64,000 nucleotides of DNA from Anaspis maculata. Taxonomy: Eukaryota > Arthropoda > Insecta > Coleoptera > Scraptiidae. This document shows, in pieces, positions 1-10,700 of the stretch. The position numbers and the translations under genes are program-made. The stretch is from NCBI GenBank assembly GCA_949128115.1, contig OX421967.1, positions 3,276,070 to 3,340,069 of the forward strand, given 5' to 3'. Every line of letters begins with the position of its first letter. Position 1 is the stretch's first letter. The notes under the pieces were generated by a model. The model had not been told where the DNA came from, did no database searches, and was given only the letters and a program-made list of their open reading frames with translations.

Positions 1-565
1 GGTCACGAAGAAAAAAAAAGTTGACTGTCTTACTGCTAGAAATAGCAGGCCCTGCATTTGGCTCCTGATCGTTTTTGATTCATGACAATACTTATCGTAA
101 ACTTCCCAGGTTTCACTTCGATATCTTGAAAATTCACTGATTTACCAAGAAATAAAATATTTAGAAAAAAATTCAGTTTTCCAAAATATTTCAGGAACCG
201 CTCAAGATTTTCCAAAACTGTTGACTTTTCCTTGATGGGTAAGATATTTTGAATATATGTGCCTACTCACGTGAATCCATCTGGTTCGGGTTATGATATA
301 CGAATTTTTCACTTTTTTTCTATACGACACCCTGTATACGGCGCCTGCATCACTTACGACTTTGGCTCCTGATCTTAGTTGGTCAAACATAGTCTCGGCA
401 ACAGGTATGCCAAGTGGCATTGCTTGTTATAAAAGTGAAGGGTGCCCCCTAAATTTTGACCTTAGCGTCCGGACTATATATACAATTGATTGATATAATA
501 ATGAATATTAATGCGTAGGTAAGTCTGTTTTGCTGAGTTAGGAAGTGTGTACTTTCCTTGCCACG
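1..565. other. AT-rich intergenic sequence, no gene seen
   Basis: No convincing open frame, splice pattern or RNA gene is visible. A CACCCTGTA motif near 331 also recurs in several foldback elements of this window, so part of this stretch is probably old transposon sequence. The last six bases before the palindrome (566-571, CTTGCC) are repeated directly after it and are treated as its target-site duplication. Confidence 0.5.
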
Positions 566-1331
566 CTTGCCTATGAGGCGCCGTTTGTGTCATTATTAAT
601 GATTGATGTTATATTTTAAAATTCCAATTATTTAAAGCTTGGAGCACATATTTATCCTAACTATCAAATTTATATATTTAACATGCAATTTTTATATGAA
701 TATTCTGTCTTTAAAAATATATATTTTTTGAAAAAATATTTATTTTTCAAAACAACAATTATTTTTGTAATTAAAATATATTTTAATTTTGCGAAAATAT
801 TTATTTTTCAACACAATAATTTTTTTTTCGATAAATTAGAATATTTATATTAAAAAAACCATATATATATAATTGTAAAAGAATAATTATTATATTTATT
901 TATTTTTATAAATATTTTTTCTTGAGAATATTTATTTAAAAAAAGAAACATTGTTTCCAATTCGTGAACTAAAATAATTATTCCATTATGCATTATGCAT
1001 TATTATAAAATAGGAGCAACGAAAAAATATATTTATAAGTGAGGTGGCGCTCGCGTCGCGCTTGATGTGATCCCGCGCTGGTACCACTGGTATGCATTGA
1101 CAGTTCTGTTGACGTTGACGTTGACGGATTCGAATGTTCTGTCTTTGTGCAAATGTTGACGGACGAGTTTTGTTTCCGTTTCCGCGCGTTTAGTTTTTCG
1201 TTTACAGAGGACAGGAGTCTAGCCCAGTCTAGCTACATTATCTTGTAAGTATCAATAATTATTGATTTAGGATAACGTTGACGTAGATATGACTGGAATT
1301 ATTGTGTTGCAGGTTTTAAATCCCCAAATGC

Positions 1332-1826
1332 ATGATGGCCAATAATAACAATCATTCTAACACAAGGGAGATTGTAAACCGAATATTACTCAGTCCAGAG
1401 TTGAGACAGAGCTTAGAAAGTACTGTCAGAAATCTGAACGTTACTCAAGAACATCAAGAGGTGCCTCTCAGGAGTCCCAGGCCCCCATCTACAGTTACTC
1501 CCAGTACTTCCACATGTTTTACAAGAGGGAATGTGGTGCAACAGGTGCCTCCCGCTTCATTGAGAGATGAAATACACCGCTTATTTCCAAGTGTTAGACC
1601 CAGACCTCCACAGAGGGGTACTGGTCCACCACCCAAAAGAAGTAAGGCCAGTAAAGTTTTTGATAAGGAAGTCATGTTATTGAAAGATCCGAACGCAAAA
1701 AGAGTCTACAGGGGTTTTAACAAATCCGTAGCTTTTGAAACAGGTAAACAAGTAAACCGATTGTATTTTCGAATACTCATAGCTTCTCCACATTTTATGC
1801 AAACGATTAGGGTCCACTTGTACTAG
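1332..1826 (+). CDS. Transposon-derived 5' coding exon, left arm of palindrome
   Basis: A 164-residue open frame starting at the ATG just after a spliced leader (donor 1245, acceptor 1312). The product is Asn/Ser-rich at the N-terminus and Pro/Arg-rich in the middle (about residues 45-110), with a basic KRSKASK stretch near residue 102. I do not recognise a domain. A good splice donor (CAG before GTAAAC at 1744) suggests that the true exon ends at 1743 and that the last 27 or so codons are intron read-through; the downstream exons, presumably the transposase, are absent. It differs from its mirror copy at only a few positions, for example Arg65 against Gly. Confidence 0.45.
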   Translation: MMANNNNHSNTREIVNRILLSPELRQSLESTVRNLNVTQEHQEVPLRSPRPPSTVTPSTSTCFTRGNVVQQVPPASLRDEIHRLFPSVRPRPPQRGTGPPPKRSKASKVFDKEVMLLKDPNAKRVYRGFNKSVAFETGKQVNRLYFRILIASPHFMQTIRVHLY

Positions 1827-1982
1827 TACTAATAACTCGAGTGGGTATTTATAGAAAATGCAGAAATGCAAGACTGGGTTTCATCATTGAATTACAAGCA
1901 TGAACATTTGCTTAGTCTTCATTGATGAAACCCAGTCTTGCATTTCTGCATTTTCTATAAATACCCACTCGAGTTATTAGTA

Positions 1983-2477
1983 CTAGTACAAGTAGACCCT
2001 AATCGTTTGCATAAAATGTGGAGAAGCTATGAGTATTCGAAAATACAATCGGTTTACTTGTTTACCTGTTTCAAAAGCTACGGATTTGTTAAAACCCCTG
2101 TAGACTCTTTTTGCGTTCGGATCTTTCAATAACATGACTTCCTTATCAAAAACTTTACTGGCCTTACTTCTTTTGGGTGGTGGACCAGTACCCCTCTGTG
2201 GAGGTCTGGGTCTAACACTTGGAAATAAGCGGTGTATTTCATCTCTCAATGAAGCGGGAGGCACCTGTTGCACCACATTACCTCCTGTAAAACATGTGGA
2301 AGTACTGGGAGTAACTGTAGATGGGGGCCTGGGACTCCTGAGAGGCACCTCTTGATGTTCTTGAGTAACGTTCAGATTTCTGACAGTACTTTCTAAGCTC
2401 TGTCTCAACTCTGGACTGAGTAATATTCGGTTTACAATCTCCCTTGTGTTAGAATGATTGTTATTATTGGCCATCAT
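1983..2477 (-). CDS. Transposon-derived 5' coding exon, right arm of palindrome
   Basis: Mirror copy of the 1332-1826 frame on the opposite strand, also 164 residues, with Gly65 instead of Arg and Tyr162 instead of His. Both copies have kept the frame open over their full length. Transcription from either arm would run through the centre into the reverse complement of itself, so a read-through RNA would fold into a long hairpin instead of a useful message. Confidence 0.45.
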   Translation of the reverse strand: MMANNNNHSNTREIVNRILLSPELRQSLESTVRNLNVTQEHQEVPLRSPRPPSTVTPSTSTCFTGGNVVQQVPPASLRDEIHRLFPSVRPRPPQRGTGPPPKRSKASKVFDKEVMLLKDPNAKRVYRGFNKSVAFETGKQVNRLYFRILIASPHFMQTIRVYLY

Positions 2478-3359
2478 GCATTTGGGGATTTAAAACCTGC
2501 AACACAATAATTCCAGTCATATCTACGTCAACGTTATCCTAAATCAATAATTATTGATACTTACAAGATAATGTAGCTAGACTGGGCTAGACTCCTGTCC
2601 TCTGTAAACGAAAAACTAAACGCGCGGAAACGGAAACAAAACTCGTCCGTCAACATTTGCACAAAGACAGAACATTCGAATCCGTCAACGTCAACGTCAA
2701 CAGAACTGTCAATGCATACCAGTGGTACCAGCGCGGGATCACATCAAGCGCGACGCGAGCGCCACCTCACTTATAAATATATTTTTTCGTTGCTCCTATT
2801 TTATAATAATGCATAATGCATAATGGAATAATTATTTTAGTTCACGAATTGGAAACAATGTTTCTTTTTTTAAATAAATATTCTCAAGAAAAAATATTTA
2901 TAAAAATAAATAAATATAATAATTATTCTTTTACAATTATATATATATGGTTTTTTTAATATAAATATTCTAATTTATCGAAAAAATAATTATTGTGTTG
3001 AAAAATAAATATTTTCGCAAAATAAAAATATATTTTAATTACAAAAATAATTGTTGTTTTGAAAAATAAATATTTTTTCAAAAAATATATATTTTTAAAG
3101 ACAGAATATTCATATAAAAATTGCATGTTAAATATATAAATTTGATAGTTAGGATAAATATGTGCTCCAAGCTTTAAATAATTGGAATTTTAAAATATAA
3201 CATCAATCATTAATAATGACACAAACGGCGCCTCATACTTGCCTATTACAATTAGGTCATTGGGTTATTATTGAGTGCATAGTTCTGGTATATAAAATCA
3301 TTAAAATGAACATGAAGTGTAAATAGTGATTTTCTTAAAAAAAAAAACATTCATACATA

Positions 3360-4145
3360 CGAGCCCCGTCTCAATGAAATTGGCAGGTCCATCCAAGCAT
3401 ATTCCGAAAATCAGGCTCCAAATCAAAATCTTGCAAAGGTAACTCTTTCTAGATTAAACAGAAATCCAAAAATGCATTCGACTTTGAAATATTTTCAGTC
3501 GCGTTGAAGATGGGGGGGATAAAAAGAAAAGCCCTTCTCTTCAACTTTAGCAACTGGGCACTTTTGAGCGCATTATGTTAATTTATCGCATAGAGGAATA
3601 TTTGAGGAAACGATTATAGAAATTTGAGTGAGTTTAGTCAAGCGGTTCAAAAGTTATCAAGAAAAGGTTCTTAGTTTTAACTTCAAAGAGCTATATCTCC
3701 GTTGCTATGCATTTCCAAAGATCTCATCCAAAAACCCCTTGTCTTTCAATGGCATATCGACTTTGGAAATGGTTGGGACTGATACCAATAATTGAAAATG
3801 CACAGTAACAGAGATACAGCTCTTCAAAGTTTTAATATGGAAAACGTTTTTTTATATAACTTTTGAAACGCTTGACCGATCTTGCTCAAATTTTCAACAC
3901 TGTTTTACCTGAATACGTCTTCTGTTTATTGACATAACTTATTTGGTCGAATGTGCTCAGTTGCGTGAGTGGGAGGAGCGAGGTTCTCCTTCTTGCCTCA
4001 CTGGAAATATTCCACAGCGGAAATGCATTTTTAGATTTCTTTTTCAATTTAGCATAAGCCATTTTTGTGAGATTTTGATTGAACGTCTAATTTTCCGACA
4101 TATTCTTGAAAAGATACTGTGCCAATTTCATTGAGACGGGGCTCG
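3360..4145. mobile_element. Non-autonomous TIR (MITE-like) element, 786 bp
   Basis: The ends are inverted copies of each other: CGAGCCCCGTCTCAATGAAA at 3360 pairs with its complement ending at 4145, over about 26 bp. Inner segments also pair (the sequence around 3640-3670 with that around 3860-3890), so the element is a partial foldback. It has no coding capacity. I could not identify a clear target-site duplication, partly because another TIR element starts directly at its right end. Confidence 0.7.
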
Positions 4146-4730
4146 CATGGTCCGAAAGTTTTGGGAAATTTTTCAGAAGCTGATAACTTTTTTGGATAGT
4201 TTTAACTTTGTATCTCAACATTGCAAGAACTAACATCATTTATCACAATGAAAAATCCATATTTGACATTTTGAAGATGAACCATTATCATTGGTGGCTT
4301 TCAGAGTTCTTCTGTCATGTTCGATTATTCTCTGGAAAACAGCAGGATCAATTTATCCAAGCTCCTGTCTCCCAATGTACCGCAAGCTCTACCAATATGA
4401 GATTTTTGGTCATTATTGAGAGGAAAAGCTGTCGACAAGGGATGGGAAGCTACAAATGAAGACCAATTACGGCGTCGCATTTTTCAACAACATTCGAGTA
4501 TTTCGCAATGGAGAAATTGATCCATCCTGCTGTTGCCCATAGAGAATGATGGAACATGGCAAAAGTAAATTCAGATCCATCAAAGATAATGATCCATTAT
4601 CATTGTGTTGAATATGAATTTGTTTTTGTTATATATAATGTTAATTTTTGCAATATCAAGTTGAAAAATAAAGACTGTTCAAAAAAAATGTATAGGCTAT
4701 TGAACAATTTCCCAAAACTTTCGGACCATG
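4146..4730. mobile_element. Foldback TIR element, 585 bp, directly 3' of the MADF-BESS stop codon
   Basis: Termini CATGGTCCGAAAGTTTTGGG (4146) and its inverse ending at 4730. Internal stretches near 4310-4360 and 4510-4565 are also inverted copies (both contain the AACAGCAGGAT motif), so most of the element can fold on itself. No coding capacity. The right end lies 3 bp from the stop codon of the neighbouring minus-strand gene, so the element forms the start of that gene's 3' untranslated region. Confidence 0.75.
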
Positions 4731-4733
4731 TTA

Positions 4734-7700
4734 TTACGAATATAATTGAGTTTGTAAAAGTTGCTGCACCCTCGTGCGGAAATACAACTTTTTGTTGTCT
4801 GGTAGCTTTTTGACGAACGGCAACAGACTTAGCAAAAACATTCGATCGTCATCCTGCTCATTTATCTCGTCGGTGGATGTCGAGGTCTCGGTCGAGGAGG
4901 ATGCTCCGCGCAGGAACGATGCATAGCCTTCTTCCTCGCCCTGCGAAAAACCGTTCGGTTAGTTCAGCGTCGGAGAAAATTCGGCATATTCGAATTTCAT
5001 GACGGGATCTGTTGTATTCTCTTCTCGGTTGTACCGTATGATCTAAAACGTTCATCCTCTAGGCAGGCTGTGGCCTGGCCAAAACCAGCCTCGTTTTCCT
5101 GCCAATAACCAGACCACACCCTGCCTAGAGGAGGAAAGTTTTTGATCATACGGTATTATTGTCGTGGGGGGTGTTAGGCTCTTCCCTGGTGACGTCAGAC
5201 GGGCCAATCTCGAGGATATCTTTCAAGAAGCTCATGTCTTCGAAATGCTTCCACGTGGATTTTCGCTTGGCGCCTTCGGGCAGATCCTCGGTGGCTCTCT
5301 TTATCTGTTTCTTCACTTCGGCGCGAAAAGTGTCACGCAGGTTTTTCCACTTTTGCTTGGCTGCCAATACTAAAAAAAAGAAAAAGCCAAATTATCATTT
5401 GACACAAAAAGAAAATCGTTTACGAAATTGGGTTTGGACAACTAAGGTTCGTAATAGCAAGTCAAGACTTCACTCGTTCATAGGTCTGAAAAAACAGCAC
5501 ACATGATGAAATTCTCTCACGCGATCAATTTTTTGAACCTACGGTACCTGACTCTAGTGCTCAACAATTGAAGTGGAACACCTGAAAATTTTGGTCAATT
5601 CAAAATTGTCGTATTTTCTCAAGAAAAAACTGAAATGCAATGAGTTTTTCTCCTGGACAGCTCATCTCTTAAACTACAGCATGATATAATTCTTCCTTGT
5701 TAAAAGCTTTTCATATCATTCATACAGGGTATAGTAGTGAGGTTCTGCAAAAAATGTGAAGTTTACACCCCTCCCGATCTGTGAGAACTTTTTTTTCAAT
5801 GTTCTCAACTCGTTCTGGAAAAGCATTGAACCTCGAACCTCGAAACTGTTTTTTGAGTTTTCGACTACAGGATGATCTCAAAAATGTGATATTTTAGGCT
5901 TTCGATGATAGCTTCTTTCGTTTTTATCCGATTTTAAACATCTTTGGCTCATATTGTAAGCCAGGCGGTGGGTCATTCGGGATAGAAAAAATTCCGACCA
6001 AAGCTTTTATGGTGTCAAACTCTTCGTAAGGTCAGTAGGTGTCTACTGTCACTGTTTTAGTAGTTTTATAAATAAACTTCGTAGGATCTTCTGTATATAA
6101 CTTTATTACTAGATCCAAATAGATAACGACATTACCCAAGTAAGCGATCTTGATGTTCTGGAGCAATCCTCCAATGCTTATGCCACCAGGCATACACCCA
6201 TACATTACCTAGTATACAACCAATCATACAATACACATCATCTCCCTCCTCAAGCTTATACAAGATCAACCCACTTTTAATTGTAGCAATTTTACAAATC
6301 ATTAACTTAAATGTAACACAAAACTTATTACTAAACAACCTAACTTTAAGCTTGACTTGGCTAACATAATTCAAGTCAGAATGCAATTTAATCAACATAA
6401 TCATTAAACCTAGCAGGTCGTCGAATCGGTCGCCTAGGACGCAAGTTAGGTAGTTCATTATTAATAGGAAGTTCGTTTTGAATGGGAATATTATCTTGAA
6501 TTGGAACATCATTCTGAACAGGATGATTATTCACATCATTTTGAACAGGAACATTATTTTGAACACTCTCAAAAATATCATCATCATCAAAATGACTTTC
6601 AACGAGATATTTCCCTCTTGTAGGTCTCAAATGGTAAGTATTTCGTCTGAGTACAGTTCCTTTTTGATCTTGCACAATATAAGATCTCGGTGTATCATGT
6701 TTTTTAATGATTTTACCCCTTATCCATTCTTTCCCTTTCCTTATCAAAACGTTCTCATTATTTTGGAATGTAATCTCTTTACTATTTGCAGTTTTGTCAT
6801 GATATTGTTTGTATTTGTCTTGATTGGTATTTAATTTACTAGTCACATTTTTTGAAATTTTGGGTTCAAGATTTTTGTTCGAAATTGGCAGTTTGGTACG
6901 AAGTACTCTGCTCATTAAAAGTTCTGCAGGTGAGTACCCTAAAGAAGGTATTGGAGTTGATCTATACTCCAACAAGGCCAAATCAACATCTTTTCCTTCT
7001 TCAGTCATTTTTCTGATCATCTGTTTTGCAATGTGTACGGCTTTCTCTGCCAGGCCATTACTTCTTGGATAATGAGGGCTTGACGTAATTATTTCAAAGT
7101 TCCATGCATTACTGAAATCTTTAAATTTTCTTGAACTGAACGGCATATTATCTGCAATTAAAATTTTAGGTATTCCGTGAGTGATAAATATTCGTTTGAA
7201 TTTTGAAATGAGCTCTTTTGAATCCTTGAATTTTAGTTCGTCAAGTTCAATCCACTTTGAATAGTAATCAATGGTTACTAGATAGTCTTTGTTGGCATAT
7301 GTTAGAACATCTGCAGCAATTTTTTCAAATGGAAATTCAGGAATTGAGTGTGGAATCAGTTTCTGATGTTTGTTATTGGGTTGGAATTTTTCACACACAG
7401 TACAATTCTTTATATACTGTTCGATTTCATTAGACATTCCTGGCCAAAGCATCAATTGTTTCGCTCTTAATCTGGTTTTTGTAATACCTAGATGGCTTTC
7501 GTGAAGCAATCCCAACATTTTTTTTCGAAGTCTGGTAGGAATCACAATTTGGGTGTCAAAATAGATAATATTGTTATAAACAATTAAATTTTTTCGAATT
7601 TTGTAGTAAAATTGAACATCATCAGGTATGGCTTTTTTATTGCTAGGCCATCCATTATTGAGAAACTCAATGACTTTACTCAGGGTTGGATCTTTTGCAG

Positions 7701-10700
7701 TTTCTGATTTTATATCAAACAATTTAGTATTCATTTCATTATCAACTCTATTTATACAATGAACTGCACCCTCGACATCCAACTCCGTGTCAAATTTTTC
7801 ATTCAGAAAGTTTCGTGAGAGCAGGTCTGCAATGAACATCTTTTTCCCAGGTAAATAATCAATGTCTATATCATAGTTCAGTAATTTTAGTCGCATTCGT
7901 TGAAGTCGGTTCGACGGAATTTTGTTTATCTCTTTATTCATAATACTCAACAGAGGTTGGTGGTCAGTGAGAGCTTTAATTTTTTTACCCCAAATGAAGG
8001 TATGAAATTTACGTGCAGCAAAAATCAAACTTAAAAGTTCTTTTTCAATTTGTGAGTATCCAATCTCTGTGTCTGTCAAACTTCTTGAAGCAAATGCAAT
8101 CGGTTTATTGTCTTGTAACAAACAACAACCTAATCCATCTTTTGATGCGTCACACTGTATGACAATTTCTTTATCAATGTTGAATTGACTCAATGTTGGT
8201 GGATTGGAAACAAGTTTTTTGAGTTCATTAAGAGCGTTTTTGTGAGTATCATTCCACATCCAAACAACATCTTTTTTGAGTAATTGTCTTAATGGACTCA
8301 CAATGCTTGACATATTAGGAATAAAATCTCTCAAATAGTTGAATAAGCCCAATAACCTTTGCAATTCTTTTTTATTAGTGGGATCTTTAAGCTCCAGTAT
8401 AGCTCTTACTTGTTCCTTATCAGGTGTGACTCCATTTTCATCAAAAATATGACCCAAAAATTTTACTTGATTGACTTTGTATTGCAGCTTGTCAACGTTG
8501 AATTTTATATTAAATTCTTTTGCTCGTTCCATCACAAGATTCAACAGTTTGTTATGCTTTTCTTCAGTATCGGTAGCTATTAAGATGTCGTCAAAATAAA
8601 TGACTATATCATTTTCGTCAATGTCACCAAAGTATTTTTGAGTGAGTTTTACAAACGCTTCAGGTGCGCAGTTGATTCCAAAAGGTAATCGATTGAATTT
8701 AAAATACCCAAAAGGTGTGGCGAAAGTACACAATTCAGAGGATTTCTCATCCAATTTTATATGCCAAAATCCAGATTTAATATCCAGAACTGTGAAAAAC
8801 TTTTTGTTTAGCAATTTAGATCTGAGCTCGTCATATTTTGGTATTAGACAATAGTCACGACAGATGGCTTTGTTTAGATCAACAGGGTCGATACAAATTC
8901 TCAGTGATTGATCACTTTTTTCAACGAGCACCAAATTACTTGCCCACTCTTTTGGTTGATCGACCTTATCAATGATTTTATTAGCAGTCAAGTTTTCAAG
9001 TTGTCTTTTTAATTTTGGCATTAACGATTGTGGCAATCTTCGGGGTGGACGAATGACACCTTGAGCATCAGGGTTCAACCTGATTTTGTATTCGTCTGGA
9101 AACGTTCCAATTCCTTCAAAATTGTTTGAATACGTTGAGATAAATTCATCTTTTGATATGTTTACATTGTCAACACTTAGTGTATCAGGTACATTACCAA
9201 TTAATTTTAATGTTACACATGCATCAAGTCCTAATAAAGGTTGTGCCTTAATGTCAACTACAATAAATTGAATAATAGTCTTCATATTATTGAACTCGAT
9301 GAGTAAATCAATTTTATGATTTGCTTGGATTTTAAATCCACCGTAAGTTTGAAGGGTTACATTGGTCCTTTGGAGTTTTTCTTTTACGTTCAATTTTTCA
9401 AACAATTGCAGTGGGAGTATGTTGACTTGTGATCCTGTATCAACTTTAAATTGAACTTTTTTATCACAAATTTTCAAAGTTTCGAACCATGCATTTCGAT
9501 TTTTAACAATATTTGTTTCATCAACTTTAGGTTTCAGTTCCAAAACAAATAAATCAGACAATTCGGCATCACTTTCAAGTAATTCAACATCAACTTGTTC
9601 AACATTATTACGATTATTTTTACGATTTTTACAACCAACAGAAAAATGATTGAGTTTATTACAGGTTGAACAGCGTTTTCCATATGCCGGGCATTTCCTT
9701 GGTCCATGCTTATTATTACATTTCTTACATAAGTAAACATCACTTTTTGAATCACAATTTTTAGCAGTGTGAGCTTTCTTACTGAAGTTCGGTTTCTTAC
9801 TTTTGATGTTTGTACTGTCAACTTGATGAGCTTCACCTTGTTTGAGATTTCTGGCTTGTTCTCGACTTATTTCGGCAGCTCTGCACATCTTGACCGTCTT
9901 ATCCAAATCCGGATTACCAGCACGCAGTAGTCTTTCTTGTACTTCTCGATCCTTGATTCCCAAAACGATACGATCCCTCAACATGTCATCTGTTGCATCT
10001 CCAAACTGGCAGTGGATTATTAGCTTCTTCAGATCGACTAGGAAGTGATCGAACTCTTCATCTGCATTTTGACTACGATTATAAAACTGGAACCGCTCAT
10101 GAATGATGTTTGTTTTAGGTTTGATGTACGCTTCAAAGGCTTCCTTAATCTTCTTAACGTTCTTTTGGTCATCTGGTGTTAATCCAAATGTATTAAAAAG
10201 TTCAAGGGCATCTTCTCCCAGGAAGTTGAGAAAAATCGCAGCTTGTGTTTCGGCCGAGGCTGAGGACTTTCCCGATGCTTGCATGAATATGTCGAACGAC
10301 TGTAGGTACTTTTTCCAATTGGAGTGCAAGTTTTCGGTGATGTCCAAGGGCTTCGGGGGGCGAAAAACTTCCATCGTGCGAGGTGCAAGGCGCCAATTTC
10401 GCAGTTTTGAGGTTAGGTCGGCGTTTTCTTAGTTTTATTCTTAATCGCTGCTCTTATTACCTCAAATTCTTATTGCCTTCGCTGATCCGATGTCTGCAGC
10501 GCCATGTTTTAGTAGTTTTATAAATAAACTTCGTAGGATCTTCTGTATATAACTTTATTACTAGATCCAAATAGATAACGACATTACCCAAGTAAGCGAT
10601 CGTGATGTTCTGGAGCAATCCTCCAATGCTTATGCCACCAGGCATACACCCATACATTACCTAGTATACAACCAATCATACAATACACATCAGTCACATG

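Larger units (their letters stand above)
572..3237. mobile_element. 2.67 kb near-perfect palindrome: two transposon 5' ends fused tail to tail
   Basis: Every base pairs with its mirror so that the two coordinates add up to 3809 (for example 1332 with 2477 and 1826 with 1983), with only scattered substitutions and no net indel over 1.3 kb arms. The unpaired centre is about 26 bp (1892-1917). The ends read TATGAGGCGCC and GGCGCCTCATA, and CTTGCC flanks both sides (566-571 and 3238-3243), a 6-bp target-site duplication. Each arm has the layout of a transposon 5' end: terminal repeat, AT-rich stretch, GC-richer leader near 1040-1240, a 68-bp GT-AG intron (1245-1312 in the left arm) and the start of a coding region. 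The two arms point at each other. From memory, TAY...RTA ends with 6-bp duplications are typical of the IS3EU superfamily; that assignment is an inference, since no transposase is present. Confidence 0.85.
6053..10692 (-). mobile_element. Complete Ty3/gypsy LTR retrotransposon, Mag-like, minus orientation
   Basis: A 4640-bp element with 188-bp LTRs (TG...CA) that differ at one base, flanked by the 5-bp target duplication GTCAC (6048-6052 and 10693-10697). On the minus strand the 5' LTR (10692-10505) is directly followed by a primer-binding-site-like TGGCGCTGCAG, and the 3' LTR is preceded by the polypurine tract GAGGAGGGAGA at 6241-6251. One long gag-pol frame and no env. Short LTRs, paired zinc knuckles and a fused Gag-Pol fit the Mag lineage. 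Intact frame plus near-identical LTRs indicate a recent insertion. Confidence 0.93.
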
